Below are positions 8,322 through 17,152 of a stretch of DNA of 64,000 bases, one piece after another. Every line of letters starts with the position of its first letter. Within the stretch, counting starts at the first letter, position 1. The DNA is taken from assembly GCA_022827045.1 (NCBI GenBank), contig JAJDTQ010000145.1:1-64000 (forward strand), read 5' to 3'. The DNA is from Candidatus Binatia bacterium (GTDB taxonomy: Bacteria; Desulfobacterota_B; Binatia; UBA9968; JAJDTQ01). Under the pieces are notes generated by a model. The model was not told the origin of the DNA. It saw only the letters and a list, made by a program, of their open reading frames with translations, and did no database searches. Both the position numbers and the translations under genes were made by a program.

Positions 8322-9554
8322 ATGGAACGGATAGATGCTCTCAAGGTGCTGATGAAACACCGGACGGATGAGCCGATCATCGTAAGCGTCGGTTATCAGC
8401 CATCGGAGTTGAATTCTCTGGGGCACAACGACCTGAATCTCTATCAGGTCAATCTCCCGTATCCGTCACCCCTCGGTCTCGGTCTGGCGTTGGCGATTCC
8501 AGATCAAAAAGTCATCGTCAGCGATGGTGACGGATCCGCCGTCGCCGGCATGTCCACACTTTGCACGGTCGCCAGTGCCGCTCCTCCCAACCTGATCCAT
8601 ATCGTTTGGGACAATGAGTCCTGGATGACATGCGGAAAAGTCAGGGGAGGTCACATGGGCCCCATGCCGACCCCCACGGCCGGGCGCTGCGATTTCGAGC
8701 AATTGGCCAAGGGTGCGGGAATCGAGCACGCCTACACGGTCCGGGACGAAAGAGAGTTCGAAGATGTCCTTGTCCGGGCTCTCCGGGATGACAAACCGTA
8801 CGTCATCGTGGCGAAGGTCGACACCAGCACTCCTGCCGCGGCGCCGGTTCCCTATGGAATGACCGAAAACGCCATCAGATTCCGCAGGGCCCTGGTGGAC
8901 AAGGGCTGGGTCGATCCCATGCATGCAGGTGCGACGACGTTCAAGGACGTGGGCTTTGATTTCGGCGCCGGTGACGACAAGGGCAAGGTCGAGGCCGTCT
9001 ACCGGAACCTTCGCGAGGTGGTGCCCCGCGAGCCGGGCAATCTCAGTCTGGAGCATGCGCGGGCCATTTACGAAGGAGTCAAGGCCGCGGGAATCGATAT
9101 GTTCGTCTATCTTCCGGACAGCTCGAACTACCTTATCCAGCGGTTCGCCGCGGACGATCCCGGGATGCTCAGCGTGTCGGTCACCAGGGAAGACGAGGGA
9201 ATGGCCATTGCCATGGGAGGATTCATGGGGGGCAGGACGAGTTGCATCATGATGGAGGCGTCGGGGTTGGGGATGTCCTACCTTGCACTGGCTTGGCTCG
9301 GGATACAGCAGAGAATGGCGACGCTGATCCTGACGAGCCACACGGATGGGCTGGGGGAATATACGGACTACCACGTGGTCACCCGGTACCTTGCGGAGCC
9401 CCTGCTCCGGGGCATGGGGATCCCGCACTACACTCTCATGGACGTGGCCGAAGCGAAGAGGCTGATCAAGTATGCGACCATGACCGTAAGGGGTCATGTA
9501 TTTCCGGTTGTCATTCAGCTCCCGCGCCAGGTCCTTTGGAACGACCCCGTATGA
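8322..9554 (+). CDS. Fused thiamine-diphosphate decarboxylase-like enzyme with reversed domain order (PP then PYR)
   Basis: 410 residues. The N-terminal half is a ThDP pyrophosphate-binding domain: SDGDG at 67-71 and DN at 97-98 form the GDG-x25-N(N) cofactor motif. The C-terminal half, from about residue 230, is a ThDP pyrimidine-binding domain, with a conserved acidic TREDEG loop near residue 290. Closest in character are sulfopyruvate and phosphonopyruvate decarboxylases, in which the PYR domain or subunit normally precedes PP; here the order is reversed. It probably decarboxylates a 2-oxo acid. A good GCGGAGG site precedes the ATG. It heads the operon running to 15508. Confidence 0.8.
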   Translation: MERIDALKVLMKHRTDEPIIVSVGYQPSELNSLGHNDLNLYQVNLPYPSPLGLGLALAIPDQKVIVSDGDGSAVAGMSTLCTVASAAPPNLIHIVWDNESWMTCGKVRGGHMGPMPTPTAGRCDFEQLAKGAGIEHAYTVRDEREFEDVLVRALRDDKPYVIVAKVDTSTPAAAPVPYGMTENAIRFRRALVDKGWVDPMHAGATTFKDVGFDFGAGDDKGKVEAVYRNLREVVPREPGNLSLEHARAIYEGVKAAGIDMFVYLPDSSNYLIQRFAADDPGMLSVSVTREDEGMAIAMGGFMGGRTSCIMMEASGLGMSYLALAWLGIQQRMATLILTSHTDGLGEYTDYHVVTRYLAEPLLRGMGIPHYTLMDVAEAKRLIKYATMTVRGHVFPVVIQLPRQVLWNDPV

Positions 9555-9651
9555 CTGGATTTCGCGGAAGGCGACGCCCGCGCCGTCCACTTGAGCGGGC
9601 CGGAGGCCGGTCACTGGCATTTCCCGTGTGCCGGTACTACAATCCCGCGTC

Positions 9652-10254
9652 ATGAAGGTGGAGCGGCGGGCCGTGCTGGAGCGGCTTCGGGATCATCTGA
9701 GCGACAGCGACATCGTGGTGGCCGCCCTGGCCGGCACCACCGCAGACACCTACCAGGTGGTCCACCGGCCGGAGAACCTCTACCTCGTGGGGCTCGGCAT
9801 GGTCACCCAGGTGAGCTTGGGCCTGGCGCTGACCCTGCCGGAATCCAGGGTGGTCTCCCTGGACACCGACGGGAGTCTCCTGCTGGCCCCCAGCATCCTG
9901 CCGGTGGTGGCCGCATCCGGAGCGGAGAATCTCCGCATCATCGTCTTCGACAACGAACAGCTCTTCGGCAGCCGCGGCGGCGCCCCCAGCCAAACCGCGG
10001 CGGGCGCGGACCTTACCGCCATGGCCTTGGCTGCGGGCATCCGGCGCGCCGACACGGTAGCCGACGAAGGCGGCGTGGCCTCGGCGTTGGAAGACCTGTT
10101 CTCGGAGCCGGGGCCGGCCCTTCTCACCGCGAAGATCGAGTTGGCGGCGCGGGCGGAGGGCCCCAGCATGGACGGGCAGGAGAACAAGTACCGGCTCGTG
10201 CGGCGCATCGAGGCCATCCGCGGCCGCTCGATCCTGGCGCCGCCGAAGCCCTGA
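9652..10254 (+). CDS. ThDP-dependent decarboxylase, PP (beta-type) subunit
   Basis: 200 residues, similar to the beta subunit (ComE-type) of sulfopyruvate decarboxylase. DTDGS at 71-75 and FDN at 99-101 form the ThDP/Mg-binding motif. The protein contains only the PP domain and needs the PYR subunit encoded immediately downstream (11 bases away) to build the active site. I chose the ATG at 9652; an in-frame ATG at 9628 is possible, and neither has a strong ribosome-binding site. Together with the next gene it is a split counterpart of the fused enzyme at 8322-9554. Confidence 0.78.
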   Translation: MKVERRAVLERLRDHLSDSDIVVAALAGTTADTYQVVHRPENLYLVGLGMVTQVSLGLALTLPESRVVSLDTDGSLLLAPSILPVVAASGAENLRIIVFDNEQLFGSRGGAPSQTAAGADLTAMALAAGIRRADTVADEGGVASALEDLFSEPGPALLTAKIELAARAEGPSMDGQENKYRLVRRIEAIRGRSILAPPKP

Positions 10255-10265
10255 GGGGACAGGCT

Positions 10266-10775
10266 GTGAAGGACGACGTCGCGGCTGAAGCGCACCGCTG
10301 CATCACGGGAGCCGGAATCGACTTCGTGGCCTGCATGCCCGATTCGGCGTTCCTTGAGCTCTACCAGAGGCTGGAGGCCGATTCAGGGGTCCGGTACCTT
10401 CAGGTAGCCAACGAGAGCGACGGCGTGGGCGTCTGCATGGGCGCGTGGCTCGGCGGTGCGCGGCCGGCGATGCTGATGGAGAACACCGGGTTCGCGCTTT
10501 CCTGCTACGCCCTGCTACGGGGGCCCGCGGCCTTTGGCGTCCCCATGCTCCTGCTCATCAGCTACCGCGGCGGTTTCGGCGATCAGCGCTGGTTCTCGGT
10601 GCCTTTCGGTTGGTCCACCGAGCCGCTGCTGCAAAGCCTTCGCATCCGGTACAGCATAGTGAACCAGCCCGGCGACATGGCCCACGCCATCGCCGGCGCG
10701 GTCAACTCCATGAACGCCATGCAGGCGCCGGTGGCGGTGTTGTTCCCGCCCAAGCTCTTTTCGGACGCGACATGA
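10266..10775 (+). CDS. ThDP-dependent decarboxylase, PYR (alpha-type) subunit
   Basis: 169 residues from a GTG at 10266 preceded by GGGGACAGG. It is a pyrimidine-binding domain like ComD or the N-terminal part of phosphonopyruvate decarboxylase, with the cofactor-activating glutamate at E50 in ANESDGVGVCMGAWLGG and the family segments SGxxxxxxAL and ISYRGG. It pairs with the preceding PP subunit. Its TGA overlaps the ATG of the coxM-type gene by 4 bases, coupling decarboxylase and molybdenum hydroxylase expression. The substrate is probably a small 2-oxo acid and is not identifiable from sequence. Confidence 0.78.
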   Translation: MKDDVAAEAHRCITGAGIDFVACMPDSAFLELYQRLEADSGVRYLQVANESDGVGVCMGAWLGGARPAMLMENTGFALSCYALLRGPAAFGVPMLLLISYRGGFGDQRWFSVPFGWSTEPLLQSLRIRYSIVNQPGDMAHAIAGAVNSMNAMQAPVAVLFPPKLFSDAT

Positions 10776-11656
10776 AACCCGCTGCATTCGAGTACCACGA
10801 CCCGACAACGTTGTCCGAAGCCGTGGCGCTGCTGAGCCGCCTGGGCGAAGACGCGCGGGTACTGGCGGGCGGCCAGAGCCTGGTGCCGCTGATGAACTTC
10901 CGCCTCGCCCGTCCCGGGCACCTGGTGGATCTCAACCGCGTGGCCGAGCTGGACTTCCTGTCCGTGGAAGGCGGCGAGTTGCGCATCGGCACCATGGCCC
11001 GGCAGCGGGCGCTGGAGCGCTCCGACGAGGCAGCGTCCGGTTGGCCGCTGTTGCGTGAAGCCGCCGGATTCATTGGCCACGTCCAGATCCGGAACCGGGG
11101 CACGGTGGGCGGCAGCCTCGCCCACGCCTATCCATCCGCCGAGCTGCCCGTGGCGATGGTCACACTGGATGCGACGTTGGTGCTACAGGGGGAGGGCGGG
11201 GAGCGCACGGTGGCGGCCGAGGAATTTTTCCTCGGCACCATGACCACCGCCCTGGAGCCCGGCGAGTTGCTCCGCGAGGTGCGGGTTCCGGCCGTGTCCT
11301 CCGGGAGCGGTGCTTCGTTCAAGGAAGTGAGCCGCCGCTACGGCGACTTCGCACTTGCCGGGGCGGCGGCGTTGGTGACCCTGGATCGCGACGGCGCGGT
11401 GGCTGGCGCCCGGTTGACCCTCACCGGCGCGGCGCCCATCCGGGCGCAAGCCGCCGAGGAAACGATGCGGGGGCAGGAACCGTCCGCGGCGCTGTTCCGA
11501 GAGGCGGCCGGCCGCGCCGTGGACGGCATCGAGCAGGACTCCGACATGCACGCCAGCGCCGAGTACCGCCGCCGCGCCTGCGAGGCGCTGGCCCGGCGCG
11601 CCTTGGCCGAGGCCGCGCAACGGGCCGCGGCGTCCTTCGAGGAAGGGTCTTCATGA
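10772..11656 (+). CDS. Molybdenum hydroxylase FAD-binding (medium) subunit, CoxM/xanthine dehydrogenase family
   Basis: About 294 residues, the usual size. The two FAD-binding motifs of the family are visible: LAGGQSLVPLMN near the N-terminus (about residues 30-41) and IRNRGTVGGSLAHA (about 109-122). The subunit passes electrons from the 2Fe-2S subunit to NAD or another acceptor. It overlaps both neighbours by ATGA junctions (10772-10775 and 11653-11656), as is usual for M-S-L operons. Confidence 0.92.
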   Translation: MKPAAFEYHDPTTLSEAVALLSRLGEDARVLAGGQSLVPLMNFRLARPGHLVDLNRVAELDFLSVEGGELRIGTMARQRALERSDEAASGWPLLREAAGFIGHVQIRNRGTVGGSLAHAYPSAELPVAMVTLDATLVLQGEGGERTVAAEEFFLGTMTTALEPGELLREVRVPAVSSGSGASFKEVSRRYGDFALAGAAALVTLDRDGAVAGARLTLTGAAPIRAQAAEETMRGQEPSAALFREAAGRAVDGIEQDSDMHASAEYRRRACEALARRALAEAAQRAAASFEEGSS

Positions 11657-12162
11657 GCACCCGAGAGATCACGGTCCGGATAAACGGTGCCCGGCACGCG
11701 GGTGAGGTGGAGCCGCGCAAGCTCCTGAGCGACTTCATCCGCGACGACCTGGGCCTCACCGGTACCCACGTGGGCTGCGAGCACGGCGTGTGCGGCGCCT
11801 GCACGGTGCTGCTGAACGGCGATCCCGTGCGTTCTTGCCTGATGTTCGCGGTGCAGGCCGACGGCGCCGACATCGACACCGTGGAGGGGCTGGCGCCGGA
11901 CCCGGACACGCTGCACCCGTTGCAGGAGAAGTTCCAGGAGCGGCACGGGCTTCAGTGCGGCTTCTGCACGCCGGGCATCCTGCTCACGGCCCGGGCGCTG
12001 CTGCGGGAGAATGCCGATCCCGGCGAGACCGAGATCCGCGAGTGGCTGAGCGGCAACCTTTGCCGCTGCACGGGCTACCGGAACGTCGTCACGGCCATCC
12101 GCGAGGCCGCGGAGCTGATGTCCGAGGGCGGTGCGACAGCCTCGGCGCCTCGAAAGGATTGA
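11653..12162 (+). CDS. Molybdenum hydroxylase 2Fe-2S (small) subunit, CoxS family
   Basis: 169 residues with both 2Fe-2S clusters. The plant-ferredoxin-type N-terminal domain has C42, C47, C50 and C62. The C-terminal helical domain has C102 and C105 (CGFC) and C137 and C139 (CRC). It carries electrons from the molybdenum centre of the large subunit to the FAD subunit. It sits between the M and L genes, 9 bases before the large subunit, in the standard order. Confidence 0.95.
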   Translation: MSTREITVRINGARHAGEVEPRKLLSDFIRDDLGLTGTHVGCEHGVCGACTVLLNGDPVRSCLMFAVQADGADIDTVEGLAPDPDTLHPLQEKFQERHGLQCGFCTPGILLTARALLRENADPGETEIREWLSGNLCRCTGYRNVVTAIREAAELMSEGGATASAPRKD

Positions 12163-12171
12163 CGGACGGCC

Positions 12172-14484
12172 ATGGCCTACATCGGTTCGAATGTGAAGCG
12201 CAGGGAGGACGTGCCGTTGCTGCGGGGCATCGGCAAGTACGTGGGGGACATTCGCCGGCCCGGCATGGTGCATACCGCGGTGCTGCGCAGCACCCGCGCC
12301 CACGCCCGCCTCGTTGCCATCGACACGGCTGCTGCGCTGGAACTTCCCGGAGTCGTGGGCGTGCTCACGGCCACGGACATGCCCGGCCTCAAGACCATTC
12401 CCATGCGCACCGGACAGTTGCCCGGTCTGGAGCGGTCGCAGCAGACCCCGATAGCTACCGACTGGGTGCGCTACGTGGGCGAGCCCGTGGCCGTGGTGGT
12501 GGCACGGGACCGGTATGTCGCCGAGGACGCGCTGGAGCTGGTGGAGGTGGTCTACGAGGATCTCCCGGCGGTGGTCGACGCGCGCGCGGCAATGGCACCG
12601 GACGCGCCCCGGCTCCACGACGCGGTGCCTGGAAACGAGCCCTCCGGCTTCCAGGTGGAGACGGGCGATGTGAAGCGTGCGCTCTCCGAGTGTGACCTCG
12701 TCATCGAGCAGACCTTCGAGACCAATCGTCATGCCGCCGTCCCGCTCGAAACCCGCGGCCTGGTGGCGGAGTACGACGAAAGCCGCGGCATGCTCACGGT
12801 GTGGGGCCCCACCAAGATGACCCACACCAACTGGCGCATTCTCTCGGAGTTGAGCGGATTGCCCCAGAGCGCGATCCACTTCATCGAGCCCGCGGTGGGC
12901 GGCGGTTTCGGCGCCCGCGGCGAGTTCTATCCCGAGGACTTCCTGATTCCCTTCGCCGCCATGCACTTCCGCGTGCCCGTCTGCTGGATAGAGGACCGCT
13001 CGGAGCACCTCAAGTCCACCAACCATTCGCGGCAGCAGTCCTATCGGGTGCGGCTGGGCCTCCGCAACGACGGCACCATCGCGGCCATGGACGCGGAGAT
13101 CCTGTTCGACATGGGCGGCTACACCCGCACCCACGGCGGCGTGCCGATCGTCTCGTCATCCGCCATGTTGCAGGGTCCGTTGCGCATCCCGAACTACCGC
13201 TGTCAGATCCACTGCGTGCTCACCAACAAGACCCCGGTAGGCACGTACCGGAGCCCTGGCCGCTACGAGGCCAACTTCGTGCGCGAGCGCCTCGTGGACA
13301 TGGCGGCTCATCGCCTCGGGCTCGATCCCGCGGAGTTTCGGCGGCGTAACATGATCCGCCCGGAGGAGATGCCCTACGACCTCGGAAGGAACCCGTACCA
13401 CTACAACGTGTACGACAGCGGCGATCTGCCGGGGCAGCTCGAGGCGGCGCTGCGTCACATGAAATATGACGAGCTTCAACAGCGTTGTGCCGCCGCCCGC
13501 GCGGAAGGCCGGGCCATGGGGGTTGGCATCGGCTGCTTCGTCGAGACCAGCGGCATCGGCCCCTGGGAGTACGCCCGGGTGGAGGTCGGCAACAGCGGCG
13601 GCGTGGTGCTCTACTGCGGCATCAACTCGGTGGGGCAGGGCATCGCCACCGCCCTGAGCCAGATCGTCGCCGACGAGATGTGCGTACCCATCGAAGACGT
13701 GCGCGTGGTGCACGGCGACACCGCCAAGGTGCCCTACGGCAACGGCAGCAACGCCAGCCGCTCCACCGTCATGGGCGGGAGCGCCGCGGTGGGCGCGTGC
13801 CGCAAGGTCAAGGACAAGCTCCTGCGGCTTGCCTCCGCCGAGCTGGAGATCGACGCCGGCGATCTGGAGCTGGCGGACGGCCGCATCAGCGCCAGGGGCG
13901 CACCGGAGCGGAACCTCGACTTCGCCGCGCTGGCGCGGCTGGCGCTGCCCGGACCGGCCCTGGCCCGGGGTTTCACCCCCGGCATTTCCGAGGAGGACTT
14001 CTTCGCCACCGACAAGCGACCGTTCCCCTACGGCGTCCACGTGGCGGTTGTAGAGGTGGACCGGGAAACCGGCATGATCGAGATCCTCGACTATATGGTA
14101 ATGGAGGACGTGGGCCGCAAGATAAACCCCATGATCGTCGAGGGGCAGATGGCCGGCGGCCTGGCCCAAGGCATTGGCGGCGCGTTGCTGGAAGAGTTCG
14201 TCTTCGACCAGGACGGACAGCCCCAGGCCACGAGCTTCATGGACTATCTCTTGCCCACCGCCATGGACGTTCCACGGGGGCAGCTGATTTCCACCGAGGA
14301 CTTTCCGTCCCCTCACAACCCGCTGGGGGTCAAGGGAGCGGGGGAGGGCGGCATCACCGCCGCCGGCGCGGCCCTGGCCAACGCCGTATCCAATGCCTTG
14401 GGGGTAGAGGTGACGCGGCTGCCGCTCAAGCCCGGCTACGTGCTGGAGCTTATGGATGCCAAGGAAGCGTCACCCCGGGCTTGA
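12172..14484 (+). CDS. Molybdenum hydroxylase molybdopterin-binding (large) subunit, xanthine dehydrogenase/CoxL family
   Basis: 770 residues: an a/b-hammerhead domain (about 1-135) followed by the Mo-binding domains. GGGFGARGEF (about 243-252) is the Mo-cofactor loop, and GVKGAGEGG near residue 722 carries the base-catalyst glutamate of the family. The AYxCSFR active-site loop of true CO dehydrogenase is absent, so this is a hydroxylase for an aldehyde, purine or N-heterocycle rather than CO. The last codons and the TGA stop (S-P-R-A-stop) lie inside a REP-like palindrome, so the C-terminus was reshaped by repeat insertion. Confidence 0.9.
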   Translation: MAYIGSNVKRREDVPLLRGIGKYVGDIRRPGMVHTAVLRSTRAHARLVAIDTAAALELPGVVGVLTATDMPGLKTIPMRTGQLPGLERSQQTPIATDWVRYVGEPVAVVVARDRYVAEDALELVEVVYEDLPAVVDARAAMAPDAPRLHDAVPGNEPSGFQVETGDVKRALSECDLVIEQTFETNRHAAVPLETRGLVAEYDESRGMLTVWGPTKMTHTNWRILSELSGLPQSAIHFIEPAVGGGFGARGEFYPEDFLIPFAAMHFRVPVCWIEDRSEHLKSTNHSRQQSYRVRLGLRNDGTIAAMDAEILFDMGGYTRTHGGVPIVSSSAMLQGPLRIPNYRCQIHCVLTNKTPVGTYRSPGRYEANFVRERLVDMAAHRLGLDPAEFRRRNMIRPEEMPYDLGRNPYHYNVYDSGDLPGQLEAALRHMKYDELQQRCAAARAEGRAMGVGIGCFVETSGIGPWEYARVEVGNSGGVVLYCGINSVGQGIATALSQIVADEMCVPIEDVRVVHGDTAKVPYGNGSNASRSTVMGGSAAVGACRKVKDKLLRLASAELEIDAGDLELADGRISARGAPERNLDFAALARLALPGPALARGFTPGISEEDFFATDKRPFPYGVHVAVVEVDRETGMIEILDYMVMEDVGRKINPMIVEGQMAGGLAQGIGGALLEEFVFDQDGQPQATSFMDYLLPTAMDVPRGQLISTEDFPSPHNPLGVKGAGEGGITAAGAALANAVSNALGVEVTRLPLKPGYVLELMDAKEASPRA

Positions 14485-14500
14485 CCCGGGGTCCAGGCGG
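14467..14500. repeat. REP-like palindrome (CGTCA-CCCCGGG-CTTGA-CCCGGGG-TCCAG)
   Basis: A hairpin with 7-bp perfect GC arms, flanked by CGTCA on the left and TCCAG on the right. The same flank-hairpin-flank design occurs at 36995 and, doubled, at 40451. It supplies the stop codon of the CoxL-type gene and separates it from the amidohydrolase gene. Confidence 0.6.
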
Positions 14501-14533
14501 GGCCCCGGAACGATGGGGTCCCGTGGATAAATC

Positions 14534-15508
14534 ATGACAGAGCCTGATATCGCACCCGGCGACATCGTCGACATGCACGCCCACCTCTACCCGGAAGGGT
14601 GCTTCGACGAGGTGCTCAAGGTGCGGCCCGAGTTCGCGCTTTCCCGGTCGGAGCGCGGCCTGTCGCTCACCTGCCGCGGCAGCCATACCATGTCCGCGCC
14701 CGCGAACGCCGACCTGAGCGGACGCCTGGGGACTATGGACGAGGCCGGGGTCAAGGTCGAAGTCCTGTCCGTCGGCGCCCTCGACACCGGCTGGACCGGT
14801 CCGGCCACCGCGCGGCTGGTCAACGACGGCCTGGCGGCGGTCTGTCGGCAGCACCCGGACCGTTTCCGCTTCGTCGCCGCTTTGCCGTTCACGAGCACCG
14901 CCGCACTGGTGGATGAGCTGGATCGGGCCACGGGCCTGGGAGCCGTGGGCGCCGGCATCACCACGACAGTAGGCGGCCACACACTCGACGCTCCGGAACT
15001 CCGCGAGTTCTGGCGCGAGGCCCACCGCCGCCGCTTGCTGGTGCTGGTGCACCCGACGTTTCCCGTCGACGGCCCGGCCGACGACCGCGGCGAGTACCTC
15101 TCCGTCGGTTACCTCGGCGAGACCGCCATGGCCGCGACCAAGCTCGCCCTTGGCGGCGTGCTCGAAGAGTGCCCCGACGTCCGCGTGGTCTGGTCCCACT
15201 GCGGCGGCAGCCTGTGCATGGTCTTGGACCGTGTCGACAGGGGCTACCGCCGCTACGAGAAATGCCTACGCCCCCCGAGCGAGTACCTGCGCCGATGCTG
15301 GTACGACACCGTCACGGTTTCCGGCCCGGCCCTCGATTGCGCCCGCGCCACCTTCGGCGCCGACCGCCTCGTCTACGGCACCGACGAACCCCACGTCCCC
15401 GACGGCAGCAGGGCCATCCTGGCCGCGCTCCGGGAACGGCCGTGGCCGGCCGAGGAACTGGAGACGATTCTTGGCGGCACTGCCCGAGGGCTATTGGAAG
15501 GCCACTAG
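14534..15508 (+). CDS. Amidohydrolase 2 family protein (ACMSD-like decarboxylase/hydrolase)
   Basis: 324 residues. The N-terminal metal motif is V-D-M-H-A-H (HxH). The second-half elements VHPTFP, SHCGG and GTDEPH correspond to the metal-ligand and proton-relay histidines and the final aspartate of the 2-amino-3-carboxymuconate-6-semialdehyde decarboxylase (ACMSD) group. These are cytoplasmic Zn enzymes that decarboxylate or hydrolyse ring-cleavage or aromatic acids. It is the last gene of the operon starting at 8322 and ends back to back, with no spacer, against the convergent amidohydrolase. The nearby 3-HAO-type gene makes an ACMSD-like role attractive but unproven. Confidence 0.82.
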   Translation: MTEPDIAPGDIVDMHAHLYPEGCFDEVLKVRPEFALSRSERGLSLTCRGSHTMSAPANADLSGRLGTMDEAGVKVEVLSVGALDTGWTGPATARLVNDGLAAVCRQHPDRFRFVAALPFTSTAALVDELDRATGLGAVGAGITTTVGGHTLDAPELREFWREAHRRRLLVLVHPTFPVDGPADDRGEYLSVGYLGETAMAATKLALGGVLEECPDVRVVWSHCGGSLCMVLDRVDRGYRRYEKCLRPPSEYLRRCWYDTVTVSGPALDCARATFGADRLVYGTDEPHVPDGSRAILAALRERPWPAEELETILGGTARGLLEGH

Positions 15509-16555
15509 CTAGAGCCCATACAGCGCCCGGGCGTTGCCGTCGACGATCTTGCCGCGGGCTTCCTGGCTGACCGTTTCGTTTCCTTGCAGGATCTTCAGGG
15601 CCTCCAGTTGGCTGGAGGTGTCGGCGTGGCCGTAGTCGGAGCCGATGACGATGTGGTCCTCGCCGGCGTGTTGCAGGATGTAGGGGAGGTCCTCCTCGGT
15701 CTGGCAGGCGACGTAGAAGCGGTTTCGGCGCAGTACGTTCTCGTCGAGCTTGCGGGTGCCGGTGCGGTCGAGGCGGGCGCCGAGGTCGGTGATGACGTAG
15801 GGGACCCAGGAGGCGGCGGCTTCGAGGAAGCCCCAACGGAGGTCGGGGAAGCGGTCCGGGACGCGGCTCAGCACCAGCGCGTGGAACGCGGTGATGATCG
15901 GCACCTTGGCCATCCACAGGGCGGTGGCGCGGGAGTGGAAGATGCCGCTCAGGGCGTGGTTCACGAGACCCGAGTGGATGCACACCGCCATGTCGAGGCG
16001 GCTGGCCTCGGCGTAGACCGGGAAGTAGTACTCGTCGATGGGCACCCGCTCGCCCATGAGGCCCTGCAGGAGAAAGCCGCAGGCGCCGTTGTCACGGCTG
16101 AACCGAAGCTCCTCCAGCGCCGTGTCCATGGTCTCCAGCGGCAGCGTCGCCACCCAGCGCAGCCGTCCCTTGCCCTTGCGCCAGACGTCGCCCATCCAGC
16201 GGTTGTAGGCGCGGCACATGGCGATCTGGGTGCGGGGGCGGCTCAGGGTGGCGAGACCCAACAGGGTGGTGGGGTAGAGAACCTGGATATCCGTGCCCAG
16301 CTCGTCCATGTGCTTGAGCCGCGCCTCCACGTCCCGCACCTCGGACGACTCCGGAGTGGTGCCGGAGGTCACGGACGGGAACGCCCGCTTGGGCTCCAGG
16401 TTGCTGTCGAAGAGCCAAAAGTCGTTTCTGCGCTGCGGATCGGATTGATCCGCGGCTTCCAGGATGCGGGGCCGGTAGCGCCGGTCCTCGCCCTCCATGT
16501 ACTCCCAGGTCTCCTCGCACTCGATCACGTGGCAGTCCGCGTCGATGACGGCCAT
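15509..16555 (-). CDS. Amidohydrolase family protein (ACMSD-like)
   Basis: 348 residues from the ATG at 16555, chosen because GGAGG lies just upstream. The motifs DADCHV (start of the TIM barrel), CIHSG and GSDYGHAD match metal-dependent amidohydrolase 2 proteins. It closely resembles the protein at 35814-36887 (same ETWEYM/L segment after the first motif). It is the last gene of the minus-strand operon after the 3-hydroxyanthranilate-dioxygenase-type cupin, so it may process the ring-fission product of that enzyme. That is inference from context. Confidence 0.82.
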   Translation of the reverse strand: MAVIDADCHVIECEETWEYMEGEDRRYRPRILEAADQSDPQRRNDFWLFDSNLEPKRAFPSVTSGTTPESSEVRDVEARLKHMDELGTDIQVLYPTTLLGLATLSRPRTQIAMCRAYNRWMGDVWRKGKGRLRWVATLPLETMDTALEELRFSRDNGACGFLLQGLMGERVPIDEYYFPVYAEASRLDMAVCIHSGLVNHALSGIFHSRATALWMAKVPIITAFHALVLSRVPDRFPDLRWGFLEAAASWVPYVITDLGARLDRTGTRKLDENVLRRNRFYVACQTEEDLPYILQHAGEDHIVIGSDYGHADTSSQLEALKILQGNETVSQEARGKIVDGNARALYGL

Positions 16556-16584
16556 GGCGTGCCTCCGGTGTGTTGCCGTTTCCG

Positions 16585-17127
16585 CTAACCCTTCCAGACG
16601 AACGCCGGTCCTTCGCTTCGGACCGGCGCTTCGGTATTTCCGCATCGGGTGCAGCGGCGCAGGGACTCGTCCGCGGCCATGGCTTCATAGGCCTTCTGTA
16701 CCGTGTCCGCGGGTTCGTTGAAGCGGGCCGTGGTCTCGTAGAGCGTGTGGGTGCACTTTCCGCACACCCAGATGAAACGGTCGCTCTCGTCCGGCCGCCG
16801 TACCCGTTCCACCACCAGCGTATAGGAGCCGTCTTCCCGCCGCGGCGAATGAGGCACCAGGGCGGGCAACAGGAACATCTCGCCTTCCTGAAGGACGGCG
16901 ACCTCCGGCTCGTGCTCGCGGGTGAGGTAGTGGAGGTTCAGCTCGCCCTCGAGCTGGTAGAAGATCTCGTCGCCGGGGTTGATGTGGAAGTCGGTACGGG
17001 TGTTGGGACCGCGGGTCACGAAGACGATGAAGTCCGAGTCCTCCCAGATGACTCTGCGCCGGCCCCAGTCCGCGCGGTTCTCGTCGATCCAGCTTCGAAG
17101 ATTGAAACGGGTCAGATGTGGGAACAT
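16585..17127 (-). CDS. 3-hydroxyanthranilate 3,4-dioxygenase family protein
   Basis: 180 residues from the ATG at 17127 (GGAG upstream). The Fe(II) cupin ligands are visible as H48, E54 and H93, with the substrate arginine candidate R44 before H48. The C-terminus has the rubredoxin-like cysteine pairs C122/C125 and C159/C162 found in bacterial 3-HAO. The family opens 3-hydroxyanthranilate with O2 to 2-amino-3-carboxymuconate semialdehyde in tryptophan or nitrobenzoate catabolism. No kynurenine pathway genes are nearby, so a related aminophenol-type substrate is possible. The operon pairs it with an ACMSD-like amidohydrolase. Confidence 0.88.
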   Translation of the reverse strand: MFPHLTRFNLRSWIDENRADWGRRRVIWEDSDFIVFVTRGPNTRTDFHINPGDEIFYQLEGELNLHYLTREHEPEVAVLQEGEMFLLPALVPHSPRREDGSYTLVVERVRRPDESDRFIWVCGKCTHTLYETTARFNEPADTVQKAYEAMAADESLRRCTRCGNTEAPVRSEGPAFVWKG

Positions 17128-17152
17128 GGCGTCTCCTTTCACGGACGGGGAG

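Noticed and set aside
11338..13134. 598-codon minus-strand frame opposite the molybdenum hydroxylase genes
   Set aside because: Antisense shadow; the plus strand encodes CoxM/S/L with all cofactor motifs.
10772..14484. Aerobic CO dehydrogenase (true CoxMSL)
   Set aside because: The large subunit lacks the AYxCSFR active-site loop specific for CO dehydrogenase.
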